Origin: Oidiodendron maius Zn
Taxonomy: Eukaryota > Ascomycota > Leotiomycetes > Myxotrichaceae
DNA: 64,000 bases
Direction: 5' to 3'
Assembly: GCA_000827325.1 (NCBI GenBank)
Contig: KN832882.1
Location: 570,689 to 634,688, forward strand
The notes under the pieces are model-generated. The model was given only the letters and a program-made list of their open reading frames with translations, made no database searches and had not been told where the DNA came from. Shown in pieces: positions 33,832 through 44,883 of this stretch. Each line of letters begins with the position of its first letter. The first letter of the stretch is position 1. A program made the translations under genes and the position numbers.

Positions 33832-35679
33832 GCAGATGTGTTCGATCTAGTACTGGGTGTAGCGAGGAAGATTTCTCACTAAAATGTAGCCTGATGAGCT
33901 CCTATTTGTATAAATTTCGGCGAGAGCTCGGTCAAAATGCTTCTGGGCTAAATTGTGAACGCTTCAATATTCAACAACTAAGATGGTCTCATGAACATCG
34001 CTACGAATGGATGTGCCTCAAAGTCTCTTACTGCCACAGCCACCATGCATGTCCGGGTATCCATCCTTCGTCCTAAGTAAGTTGGATCCCATTCGCCACC
34101 AAAGTACTAGCTTCTATCACGCTATTGAGGCACATGACAAACTAAGAAACATTATAATGTATCTGTATCTGCGACCGGCCATCGCTGTTGTCTTCCAAAC
34201 TGTACCATTTTCGTATTCGACTATACCATTGCATCAGATAATTGCGCAACAAATAGCTCCGTCTTTCTGTACATTTATATAAAGATTCAATCTTTTATAC
34301 GTAGCTCCAGCAATATCTCTTCTGTTGTTGCAAACTATACATTTCATCAGCATGGTGTCGTCCCATGTACTCTCCTCTTCAACCTACGCTCGCTTCTTAT
34401 GCAATGATAATTTAGTTTATTGAGCTAAAATGAAATGGCGAGATATTACTGTATCATGAGAGTTGCTGTTTGAGGCTATGATCTTGTGGGGATGGAGAAC
34501 CAGGGACTTTAGGGCCGCAGTTCAGAGTGCGAGGAATTTTACCTAATATGGCAAGGCGTCTAGGTGAACATCCTTCGGCAGATCAGGGTTCAACAGCATG
34601 GCTTGGTTGGGGGACAAGGAGACTAAATTTCTATCGGAAGACTCTCAGACAGGTAAATATCAGTGCGCGGTGGCTAGTTCGGACTGCCACGCATCATTAT
34701 TACCGAACCACAATGATTAATTAGACAGACAGCAAGTGGTAGGTTGGAGACTTCGGAATACTGTGTAGTAGGTGAAATTGCGATCATAAAACGCTATTGG
34801 AGACAGAAGGCAGGGAACAAGTTTCGCCCGTTAATATTAATTTCGCCGGGCAGGTATTTTTCTGCAATCTTGTAGCCTCCTTCAACGTCGTAGCTGACTA
34901 TACGGGCGATCAGATACTTGGTAAGCACTACTGTGGGACCTGCCGTATTTAAACAGCCTGCATCTAGCACCCCTATTCCGTCCAGCCGGATGTTAGAGTT
35001 GAGAGGCTGAGGCTGCCGTGCGGGAAGAGAACGGAGGCAACAAGTCGCACGAGTGGATATTGGTGACGCCCATCATTCTGTAGACACCAATTAAAGTCAC
35101 AGCAATAGTGGTAATCACTATGGGTGGCTTTGCAGTTGCGAAGCCCCAATATGCAGCCTGCCGCTCCCTGCAACCACCCCGCCATCAGCACACCCTTTTA
35201 TCCTGTCTCAGCTACAACATGTTTCAGCCTCGGCAGCAGGAACAGATCTTGCTCAATTCTTTCCATATTCGTATGCTGACCTGAGAGGCAATATGCATAT
35301 TCCTTGTATCTGCTCCTATCAATCAATGCGCATGATAGGTGGTTCTAGAGAAACTGCCGCACTTTGCGGATCCTCACCCCCGACCTGCAGCCGTCCGACC
35401 GAGGTGCTTCGCAGCCCACCCACGGCTTGGGATGCCGAGACATACCTGAACACACCGTTGTTTCCCTATGGTCCCCTCTCTTGAAAGGGGCAGGAGGTCT
35501 GTGTTTCTTCCAACACCTATTCATTCTGTTCCTCTAACCCCGTAGCCAGATGTTTGACCGAGCATCAAAGAGCGTTTAACACCGTGATTTGAGTGCGACA
35601 ACTGCCTTCCAATGTCGACTTAGCAAATAATCTTTATCCATCTTCCTACAATAGCTCTAATTCTCCCACGAGCTTTGCA
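33832..35679. other. Divergent promoter region between GH105 and Kelch genes
   Basis: About 1.85 kb with no gene I can support. Short frames at 34007-34282 and 34527-34724 lack motifs. Both flanking genes start outward from this region, so it probably holds both promoters. Confidence 0.45.
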
Positions 35680-38050
35680 ATGGATATAAACGGAGACAGG
35701 GGCTCATGGAGGGTGTGCCTGCAAATGCTACTGTTTTCGACTCTATATTTTTCTAGCACAACCACCGCAAATGGGCTCGATCCACTGAAAAACTTCTGCA
35801 GGTGAGCGCCAACGGTTTTGGGATTTATGTTTTCTTTCTGATCTACCTCATGCTACTATCCAGCAATCATCGCTAGAAACCGTCACATTATTCTGTTCGT
35901 CTTGCAACAGCTAATTAATATCATTGTGTCAGACGATGGTACCATCAAAGCCAGGTCAAAAATAATATCCTATTCATTGATGGAGGAATTGAATCCTTCT
36001 CAGATCGTTCTACCATTCAATATGTATGAAATATTCACCGTCACCATCTTTATCTCGGTAATTCTACTGACTTGCTTTCTACTCAGGGCAGTCAACCAAA
36101 TTGGACTGGACCTATTACTACAGGGCCAAGTAAGAGTCCAGATTTAAGACTCGGGGCTGGTTATCGTCAATTCCGCTAACCTATGCAAAGACAATTACGT
36201 GATTGCGATCAATATGAGTGCATCATGGGATTGGAAAACGAATATCAGTGAGGTTGTGATCAACAAAACGACAGATGCAGAAACAGGCAACCCTCCACCG
36301 GACGTCCAAAGTGGCACCATTTTCCAAGGATCGTTGAGCGATCCCCAGATCTACTTATATGGCGGAGTCACGCCATCAATTAATCAATCCTTTCCTGGTT
36401 GGCAATGGCCGACAACCAACCAATATACGCTGTATGTGGCTCATTTTACCAGTATATCTATTGTGTGCAATTCAAGTCTCTGACATTACACAGGTGGGGG
36501 TTTCATACCATTTCTCATGCATGGACGCAGTATGATATATTCTCCAACGTCCCTCAAAGACCGAGTCAGGGTGCCTCTACAGAGGCGCCGGATTTAGGAC
36601 TTGCCTTCTACATGAATGGAATGATTACAAATTGGTCATCTCTAACGACAAGCTACCTTGGAAATAATACCGAGTTCTTGGAAGGAATGGTTGTTATTGA
36701 TCTGAACAATCAGACGGTATACTCTCTCTATAAATTCACATTACGGATTCAATTGACATTTTCCTCAGGCAACAAATAGATCTACCGACACCGTAACAAA
36801 TGGGAATCCTCGGGTGAGAGGTGGGATAATTTATGTTCCAAAATTGGGTCCGAATGGAATCCTTGTCACAGTCGGTGGAGCAACCCAGAGCTCTGGAACT
36901 CTTGTTATGGGTAAGTTGTGCTCTGGTATCTCACTTGTAGTCCACTGACAAAACTACACAGTCCCAACGAACCAAGTAAATATCTTCGACATATCCACCA
37001 TCACCGGCACTACAAATGACACCACTGAAGGATGGTATACTCAATCCATCACTGGCACGGCGCCAGATCCACGAGTTGACTTCTGTCTCGTTCTTGCCTC
37101 CGCGCCCGACGGCTCGAGCCATAACATTTACATGTACGGCGGTAAGGTTGTGCCTCGCTTTAGCCCTTTCGCATCAGCTAAAAGGTTTTTTAGGTTGGGA
37201 CCCGACTCAAAGTAATAAATATTTCGATGAAGTTTGGGTGCTGTCGCTTCCGTCATTTACCTGGGTTCAAGTATGATTATACCCAACCTCAGAGCGATTT
37301 TAAATATACTGAATAGCATGGCTTGAACAGATTTATAGTGGCTCCTCTCCCCGATTTGGGCACACCTGTCATACTGTCGGAAACCGTCAAATGATTACGA
37401 TCGGTGGCCTTGATAACATTAAAGCGACCGATTACTGCGATTGGGAATATATGTCCGTTGGTATTTATGACATGACGGAGGGGACGGTAAATGGCTGGGG
37501 CAGCGTTTTTTCGGCCGACAAAGCACCATATCAAGTGAACAACCAGGTATCTGCCGCTATTGGGGGAGGGCCAGATGGTAATGCGACCAAGCTGCTTCCA
37601 GACGGCGGATGGAGTACCACATTGGTCGCCAATTTATTTACTGGCACGAACAATCAAACGCAGCCGGTAAATATTGGAAATACGACTCTACTGCCATCAG
37701 CAAAGTCAAAGAATACCAAAACCGCTGCTATAATTGGAGGCACCATTGGCGGAGTCGGAGGCATTGTAGTACTGGCATTATTATCTTGGTTGTGTGTACG
37801 CCACTACCCTGCATTCTTTAAGAAATCTGAAGCTGGGGGGCAAGAGCAACTAGAGAAGGAGAGGGCAGACATGCTTGGGAAGTCGGAATTAGATTCAAAG
37901 CGATTATCTGAAGCCATAAAACCCGGGGAGTTGCCTCCTGGAATACATCGTGTCATGACCGAGGTATCAGGAACTACAGCGAGGAGCGAATTAGCAGCGA
38001 ATAGGTTTGTAGTTGAAATGGGAGCTCCAGAGGTACATGAGCTGGGTTGA
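35680..38050 (+). CDS. Kelch-repeat membrane protein
   Basis: Nine exons (35680-35801, 35933-36023, 36087-36129, 36191-36431, 36494-36716, 36769-36910, 36962-37141, 37194-37270, 37331-38050) join in phase to 612 residues. A hydrophobic N-terminus suggests a signal peptide. The ectodomain carries Kelch blades: RWYHQSQVKNNILFIDGG, QIYLYGGVTPSI, GILVTVGGATQ, HNIYMYGGWDP, FDEVWVLSLPSFTWVQIYSG and RFGHTCHTVGNRQMITIGG. N-glycosylation sequons are frequent. Near residue 515 a single membrane span begins (AAIIGGTIGGVGGIVVLALL), followed by a basic, charged cytosolic tail. This is the common layout of ascomycete Kelch surface proteins of unknown role. The short exons near the start were set by splice signals plus the RRxxHQ...LxIDGG pattern. 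Confidence 0.85.
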
Positions 38051-38132
38051 CCATTCTGTCTAAAGATGCAATATTTATATATTACAATGTAGCAATTAAA
38101 AAAAATGCAATTCCCGCAGTGTTGCTGGACTT

Positions 38133-38187
38133 CTGCATATTCTTCTGGGCGATAGTGGTCACGTTGGCCTGTATTATTCGCTTATAG
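38133..38187 (-). pseudogene. Fragment copied from the GH105-like gene
   Basis: 55 bases align without gaps to 33104-33158 in the GH105-like gene at 44 of 55 positions, in the same orientation. The encoded piece (RIIQANVTTIAQKNMQ) mirrors RQILQANMTTTTQKNMQ of the enzyme. No further enzyme sequence was found on either side. Confidence 0.65.
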
Positions 38188-39236
38188 GCATGGACGTGGG
38201 TAAGAGTGACGACGAAGGGGACTGTTGGTGTGCCCGAAGGACTCAATGTACGCAGGCGTACAGTACATTTGGTACTGCTTATGTATTTAATAGGCTTCTC
38301 CCACTGTAGTGGCAATTCAAGTCGTTAGCTCCAGATCGAGTATTGCAACAGGGACGAGATCCAGTGAGGCATCATGTGATGATGACTACGTATTTCAGTG
38401 CTTAAGTACAGTATCAGTATTTGGTTCAGTTAGGCAGCAGTCAAACTTCTGGATCCCGTGACAGGTAGAAACTCAAAACAGTGAAAGAACAATCGTTGAT
38501 ACTGCACGTATTTGATGATGCCCGCAAACTTGTTGACGCAAATAAATCTATCTACGGCTATAAAAAAATTGGACATTAAACCTCCTCCAATAGCACAGGA
38601 ATCAGACAAAATTCGAGCAACCAGTCGCTCCAGTCGCATATTATACGCTTGTAAACTGAAGATCATTGCAGGGGCAAACACCATACTAATGGACATAGAT
38701 CTTTTCATAGCTGTTTTGATTTTTACTAGAGAATGTCAGACAATTTCGAGGTAGGTAGTGATCGTCATCAATACTTCTTTCGATCTCGATTCGAACCCAA
38801 TTTTAGACAACCTATTTCTATTATTCCTAACGCAATCTATCTCCCCATATAATCACATAATTTCATCCATTTGGCCCGCCACTGTGGCTTACCGATTGGT
38901 GGTTACTAGCTGAAGTCGTTTTCATTGGTTGGCAAGGATTCCAAATCACCCCCGCAAAATGGTATATTTTCGCAACTCGCTTCTTACAGAATTGAGAATA
39001 TCCCCGATTGAAGCCATGTAAACATATTCACAGAAAAGATGAGCTACTTACGGGGTCGATAGTCATAGACTCCTGCAATATATCCCATACTTGATATTGC
39101 CTCGTTAGGGAGTCGCACGTGCTCTCTCTTCCGGCCGAGCCGGAAAAATTCTTGACGTCAGACCATAAGAAGATACAGGCACATTGCCATCGCCAGTCCT
39201 AATACTCTGATACCTCGCTCTTGAGCCAAATTCGAA
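38188..39236. other. Intergenic, promoter side of the flavin oxidoreductase
   Basis: No supported gene. Overlapping frames at 38430-38754 on both strands are shadows of each other and lack motifs. Confidence 0.4.
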
Positions 39237-41260
39237 ATGACGGCTGCTCTCCAAGGATGGCATCCGGGTGAAACCAAGCTGCAACGAAAGCTTGGTTACG
39301 CCGAGGCCGTCAGAGATCGTTGGCAGTACGTCGAGAATTCCATGCGTGAGCAGCATCGCACATTCTATACTTCAAATCTCCCATTCATTCCTGTTACTAC
39401 CGTCGATGACGATGGTCGTCCGTGGGGTTCGATAGCAGTTGGGGCCGCGGGTGAGATTGGCTTCGCGAAAAGTCCCGATAATAATACCCTGATCATGGAT
39501 ATTGGACTTTGGGAAGGAGAGCCGCTTGTGGATGCCGTTAGGAGATGGTTGGAAACACAAAATGCAGGCAACACTGCACCAGAAAGATTTCTGACCGCCG
39601 GCATAGGGATTGAGTTCTCTACGAGAAGGCGGAATAAGTTTGCAGGATTAATAAAGACTGTAAAGCGGGAAACAGAATGGGATTATAAGTTGACTTTCCA
39701 AGTCACGCAAGCTCTGGGGTGAGTTGCCAATCTCCTGCTGAATTCTACTGGTTGCATCCTTACGCTTTCCTGCATGATCTTCTAAGCAGCATATTCTAAT
39801 GCTGCTACATTTGATGGTACAGAAATTGCCCAAAATATATCAATGTTCGCAAATTCATCCCATATCCTCACACGCATCCGTTGGTGGCATACCAAGACCT
39901 GCACATGGGACCTTCTAAACGTCTGCCGAATGAAGTGATCGAATTTATTGTCAACGCCGATACCGTCTTTGTTGCATCAGTATACAAATCTGAGGCTTCC
40001 ACAGCAAATCGATATCCATCTCATGCTGGGATGAATTCCCGCGGCGGGCTACCAGGATTCATGCGTGTTCGCCCGTCGGATGGCCGTACAGTGATCCTTC
40101 CAGATTACTCAGGAAACAGATTTCTATCGAGCCTAGGAAATATAGAATCTACCAAGCTGGCCGGCTTGACGATCATCTCTTTTACAACCGGCGATGTTCT
40201 TTACCTCACCGGCACTGCGGAGGTACTCATCGGGCCCCCTGCACTCGAAATAATGGCCAGACAGCCTAGTATTGCCGCAATAGAAATTACTGGATATACT
40301 TTTGTGCGTGATGCATTCCCTATTCGCCAAGATCCACGCACCGAGGTCGAGCACAGCCCGTATAGCCCGAAGATTAAATACCTGCTGGAAGAACCAGAAG
40401 CAAAAGCAACAGCGGCCAGTGGGCATCAAGCACGATTAATAAGGGCTGTTCAGTTTGCCCCAGATATTGCGACACTTAGATTTCAGGTCATTTCCAAACC
40501 AGGCGTTGAAAATCTCAAGATTCGGCCCGGACAAGCCATCGTTCTCGATTTCATGGACTGGATCGGTCCGCCTGTATATCAGCACATGGCAAATGATGCC
40601 CCTGGCTCGATTAATGACGATCGCGTCCGTACATGGACAGTATCGAGCGCTCATGAAGATCGCGAGGTGACGTGGTTTGAGTTGACCATGCGCGAAATGA
40701 AAGGAGGCGCAGTCACAGGAGCTCTGTTCAACACAATAAAAGAATACACATCAAACAAATGGGGACATTCCGTGACGATAGACACAATTAAAGTTGTTGC
40801 CGACATTGTCGGTATTACGGGCGACTTCTTCATGGGCGAGGGATACGTCAAGGTGCTCTGGGTTGCTGGAGGGATTGGTGTAACGCCTTTCATGGCGATG
40901 CTTTCAGCATTACTCGAGCGGAACGGTGGAGGCCAGGGTGATGTTATTCTAGCTCTAGCTACAAGAGAGCCGGACGTCTTCCTTCAACTCCTTCGGTCAT
41001 CGCTTTGCAAGGCATCGCCAAAATTGAAATTTAGAATCGACTTATTTACAAACGAAGATATTCGGGCTGTAGAGCTCGAAAAGTTGAACGTGGGAATAGT
41101 GACACACAAGGGCCGAATACCCCAGGAGTACTGGGGGGCCATAGGCGGAGATAGGGATGTTTTCATATGTGGCCCGGGTGGATTTGGAGACGCGGCCGTG
41201 AATGGCTTAAGATCAACCGGCGTTCCAATGGACAAAATTATGCGGGAGGGATTTTATTGA
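39237..41260 (+). CDS. PNPOx-like flavin domain fused to ferredoxin-reductase-type oxidoreductase
   Basis: Two exons (39237-39718, 39823-41260) join in phase to 639 residues. Residues 1-330 carry a split-barrel flavin-binding domain of the pyridoxamine-phosphate-oxidase type: MREQHRTFYTSNLPFIPVTTVDDDGRPWGS near the N-terminus, and later GDVLYLTGTAEVLIGP. From about residue 385 a ferredoxin-NADP-reductase-like module follows: IRPGQAIVLDF and RTWTVSSAHED for FAD, then VLWVAGGIGVTPFMAMLSAL and DVFICGPGGFGDAAVNGL for NAD(P). The predicted protein ends a few residues after the reductase core, with no visible 2Fe-2S domain. It likely passes electrons from NAD(P)H through FAD to the flavin barrel or a partner. 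The substrate is unknown. Confidence 0.87.
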
Positions 41261-41951
41261 CATCGTGGGGTATTTGGACTTGCTAGAGCCTACGTGATAC
41301 TAGATAATAAGACTTGTAAGCAATCACAGAATCAGTTAATTATGCATCGTGAGAGCGCGAGTCACGGACGAGCATATCACACTTTATACGTTGTAGACCC
41401 TTCAAACATGCAATATTACCTTGATGCCATGCTTGTGGTTCCGCAGCTACTTTACCTCCACGGTATATTCATGCTGCTTATTCTCCGTGCTGATTATTAA
41501 TTAATTCGTATCAGACTTACAAATCCGACCTGCGGATTTGCATCATTTTGTTCCCGGAAATTTCGTCGTCGGAGTTGCCTAAAGTTCTTTCAGATAGGAT
41601 ATCATAATGCGATTGGATATTGATCTTCTCTCTTGAGAACAATGTGCTAGATCGTATAGATAGCTCCAATCGTCTTGGTCCGTTGTTTTTGGTTCACGTA
41701 CTACGAGCGAAAAGAAGTAAAGTCCTTTGTTATCGCGTCTTAGCCAGGCATCTAAGTGGAGGGTACTACTTACCTACTATGCATAGGCGGCCGCTTATTT
41801 CCTCCTTTTCGGCTAATCTCTTTGCATCTCGTGTATTAAAACTGTTAATGTTCGTAGATGAGACATAGCCGCGGGATCAGTAGATGGCGCAGTGTTTATC
41901 CGTTGACCCACTCCATGGCCACCCCTCCGCCGCTCCGCCTCCTCGCCGCCC

Positions 41952-41981
41952 TTGCAGCCGCCTCTGCAGCCGCCTTTGCAG
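41952..41981. repeat. 12-bp GC-rich tandem repeat
   Basis: YTGCAGCCGCCT occurs twice in tandem, followed by the partial copy TTGCAGG. The surrounding 41920-41990 is unusually GC-rich. Confidence 0.6.
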
Positions 41982-42234
41982 GCACGGTCATTCCAAGAAC
42001 CATTCAAGAGAGGCTTGTAAATGGTTCCTGAGATACTGGGTCCTCCCGTCACTCACTACATTCTAAGGCGAGACATCGGCGGCTGTCACCTTGGTGCTTT
42101 GAGCTCAGACAAGATTTTCAACGATTGTTAGTTGATTGGAAATGCATTTGCCGCCTGGTGGCTCGGTGAGTAGAATGTTTCTCCGGAGACGGGGTCATCT
42201 GTGACCACCATTATGCCTCTGTCGTCCCGGAATT

Positions 42235-42243
42235 TATATAAGG
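42235..42243 (+). promoter_or_regulatory. Candidate TATA box
   Basis: TATATAAGG lies about 155 bp before the ATG of the FMN reductase gene, with a CT/CA-rich presumed leader in between. Confidence 0.4.
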
Positions 42244-42396
42244 AGCCAGTGCTTCGCCATCCATAAGACTATATTCTATTCTATCAAAGCCCAATTACAA
42301 TATCATCAAACAGCGTTAGCAGTCTACACTAGAATACGAATCATAATCCTTCCCGACCGAGCAACACCTCTCACAACACCTCGCACAACCGCAAAC

Positions 42397-43044
42397 ATGT
42401 CTGAAGCAGCACCAAAGAAGATTGGCATCATCATCGGCAGCACTCGACCGAACCGTATAGGAGACCAGGTTAGCACGCTTGTCAAATCAGTTCTCGAGTC
42501 ATCAGAGAAAATCCTCGACTCCGCTCCGATCTTCTCCCTTGTCGACATAACTTCCTTCAACCTTCCTGTCTTCAACGAGGCAATTCTGCCAGCTATGGTT
42601 CCCGCGCAAGGCGAATTTGCACACGAGGAAAGCAAAGCTTGGAATGCAGAGATCAGCAAATACGATGCGTACGTTTTCGTTACCGCGGAGTGGAACTTTG
42701 GCTTGCCGGGCGGAACGAAGAATGCCATCGACTATCTGTATCATGTTTGGATAGGCAAGCCAGTCATGATCGTTAGTTACGGTATAAAGGGTGGCACGTC
42801 CGCGAGCAATAGCTTAAAGGACACACTCAGTGGGATGCATCTCCAGGTGGTGGATACGAGAGTCTCTATGACCTTTCCAGATGCCGATCCAGCCCAACAT
42901 AATATGAGTCCGGGCTTGATAGCTGCAATGGGAGGGAAACTTATTGAGCCTGTTGCAGAAAAATGGAGGACGGAAGCCAAGGACGAACTCCTTAAGGCCT
43001 ATGGAGAGCTACAAGCAAAACTTGTTACCGCCGCCGCTTCATGA
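42397..43044 (+). CDS. NADPH-dependent FMN reductase
   Basis: A single exon of 215 residues with the flavodoxin-like fold of the NADPH-dependent FMN reductase family. IGIIIGSTRPNRIGDQV at the N-terminus is the phosphate-binding loop, VFVTAEWNFGLPGGTKNAID is the flavin-contacting motif (usually PEYNxSxPGxLKNAID), and GIKGGTSASNSL follows. It transfers hydride from NADPH to FMN or to quinone- or azo-type substrates in the cytosol. The ATG follows a CA-rich leader. The 3' end overlaps, in antisense, the last exon of the minus-strand Zn2Cys6 gene by 46 bp. The flavin oxidoreductase 1.1 kb upstream may be a functional partner, though nothing proves it. Confidence 0.93.
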   Translation: MSEAAPKKIGIIIGSTRPNRIGDQVSTLVKSVLESSEKILDSAPIFSLVDITSFNLPVFNEAILPAMVPAQGEFAHEESKAWNAEISKYDAYVFVTAEWNFGLPGGTKNAIDYLYHVWIGKPVMIVSYGIKGGTSASNSLKDTLSGMHLQVVDTRVSMTFPDADPAQHNMSPGLIAAMGGKLIEPVAEKWRTEAKDELLKAYGELQAKLVTAAAS

Positions 43045-44883
43045 AAGGATGAGGAGGAAACGGTTTGAAGTCGGCGGGATTCTGCATCCTCAACAGCTTT
43101 TAGATACTCCCCTAGACGAAGTAAGCGACTGTTTTGAGTTTAGATAATTGACATCATATTATACCTGCAAGTTTCCACCTCGTCTCTAAAGATTTCAACG
43201 TCTCCTTTAGACGATTGAGACTCAAAATGAACTCTCTATCGTCGCCATTTGGATATGCAAGTTCAAGACGCAATATCACTGCTCTAGAGGCAGGATAAAG
43301 ACCCCAAATCGGTGCTTTGTCCAGTTGGATATCAGGTACTTGTGAACTTGGCCATGTATAATCCAAAGCTATTCTAGCTACTGACTGAAATCCCAGTGTG
43401 GCACGCGACTGAAATAATTCCTTTTCATGGACTTCAAAAGGTTGAGGCTCTATGAAAATCTCGTGGCGGTTGAGCAGTAATAGCGCACTTTTTAATCTTA
43501 GCCGCATCTCGTATATCGACTCATAAGAGTAATCCAAACAGAAACTCACCTTAAGCATATGGTATACGGCGAGCAAAGAAACATTCTGCCACCTGTTTCC
43601 AATAAAGCTAGAGCAAATGCTCGCAGTTTCTCGTCAAGCATTGCGGCACCACAAGACGACGTGTTCGGAGCTAATGCGCTAACGCGATCGATTACATGAC
43701 TCAAGAAAAAGGCACTCTGAGCAATTCTGGCGTGCACACTCAAATTGACGGAACCACTGCCGCTGGTATATCCGGGTATAGCTATCCCGTGAGAGATAGG
43801 GTGTCTAGCTCCATCATCCGAGGGCAAAATATCGGTCATTTTGGGAGTTGGAATAGCAAAAGGTAATTTCGCATCAAGAAACTCCAAACATGAGATCCTG
43901 TAGCGGATATCAGTTACATCCTATGCTTGGAGTTGACCATGCTGGAACACTTTGCAGAAGATATTTGGACGAAACACGCACCTCTCGAGTATAATTATCC
44001 CCCACCAAACCCGTCGCTGTTTGCTGACCACCTCGTTATCTCCAGTTTGATCGAGGATGTCCCGAGATATAGTTTTGTGATAGCCAAGAGCGTATCCCAT
44101 CCTTGCACATACTCCCAGCGTCTGATACGTAACGGTATGTAGCGCTTGGCAGTGTTCGTATAGAGCAAGCAAAAGTCCAGCCTGGATGAGCTCAATGGAC
44201 GATCTGCCTGTTGAAAGAAGAATAGAGTGAAAGCTCTTAACAGTGTTATGGAGTTGCTCAAGATCATCTCTCGGACGGGGAGATGGCCGATACATTTGGC
44301 TAACCAGGTAGATTGTCAAGATCAGGATAGTAAAATCGGCATTCGGTGAGCTTCGTAGATGCGCAAGTCTTCCGTAGAGTTCTTCTTTAGCTATTATGGG
44401 ATACCACTCATGAACAGAATTGAAATATCTAGAGCTGGAAATTGCTATATCTTCTCCATCTCTACTCATTATATCACAGGCCTGCTCAGTGAGTTGTTCA
44501 TCGAGGTCAAGAACCTTCCGCACTCCTTGGCGGACGGAGAACGCAGGCTGAGGCGCGATGAAGGTAAATTGGGTAATGAGTTCAGGGAAAAAGTTAAAAT
44601 TTCGATCCTGATGTACCGTGACATGTATGTCACCGCTGTGTGAGCTTTGCTCCGACGGGGTGGAGGTGCCACGAGGCTCGGAGTCGTATTGGCATCGAAC
44701 TTTGAGTCTTGTGGAAATCATATGAGATCCTGATTTTCAAGGAAAGAATAATTTAGCATACCTTGTGCATCTTGAACAGGTAGGCAGGGCCTTGTCGCAT
44801 TTCTTTTTGCGAGTTTTGCATCGAATACAAACACTGGAGATCGGCGTTTTCGACCTCTGTGCATCATCAACAGCCCCATTCAT
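42999..44883 (-). CDS. Zn2Cys6 transcription factor
   Basis: Five exons (44883-44762, 44707-43978, 43920-43550, 43496-43165, 43111-42999) join in phase to 555 residues. The N-terminal binuclear zinc cluster is CIRCKTRKKKCDKALPTCSRC followed, after intron 1, by RLKVRCQYD, so all six cysteines are present. A fungal-specific transcription-factor domain follows, with HEWYPIIAKEELYGRL, LLLALYEHCQ, the RRVWWGIIILERC motif (middle homology region) and LPSDDGARHP. The last exon is supported by RWKLAGEYLKAVED, the same C-terminal pattern as the other regulator at 55-57 kb. The donor of intron 2 (GTGTTT) is the weakest call. It probably controls nearby oxidoreductase genes, which is inference from position. 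Confidence 0.83.

Larger units (their letters stand above)
41261..42396. other. Intergenic, upstream of the FMN reductase
   Basis: No gene supported. It contains a GC-rich 12-bp repeat (41952-41981) in otherwise AT-rich DNA and a TATA-like box at 42235-42243. Confidence 0.45.

Noticed and set aside
35902-36147. Separate small membrane protein (81 codons)
   Set aside because: Splicing shows that Kelch exons 2 and 3 lie here in another frame. The hydrophobic stretch is intron sequence.
41813-42066. Gly/Arg-rich frame in the GC-rich repeat
   Set aside because: Translation of a simple 12-bp repeat. Equal-quality frames exist on both strands.
25275-44883. Secondary-metabolite gene cluster
   Set aside because: Transporters, oxidoreductases and a regulator are present, but there is no PKS, NRPS, terpene cyclase or other backbone enzyme.
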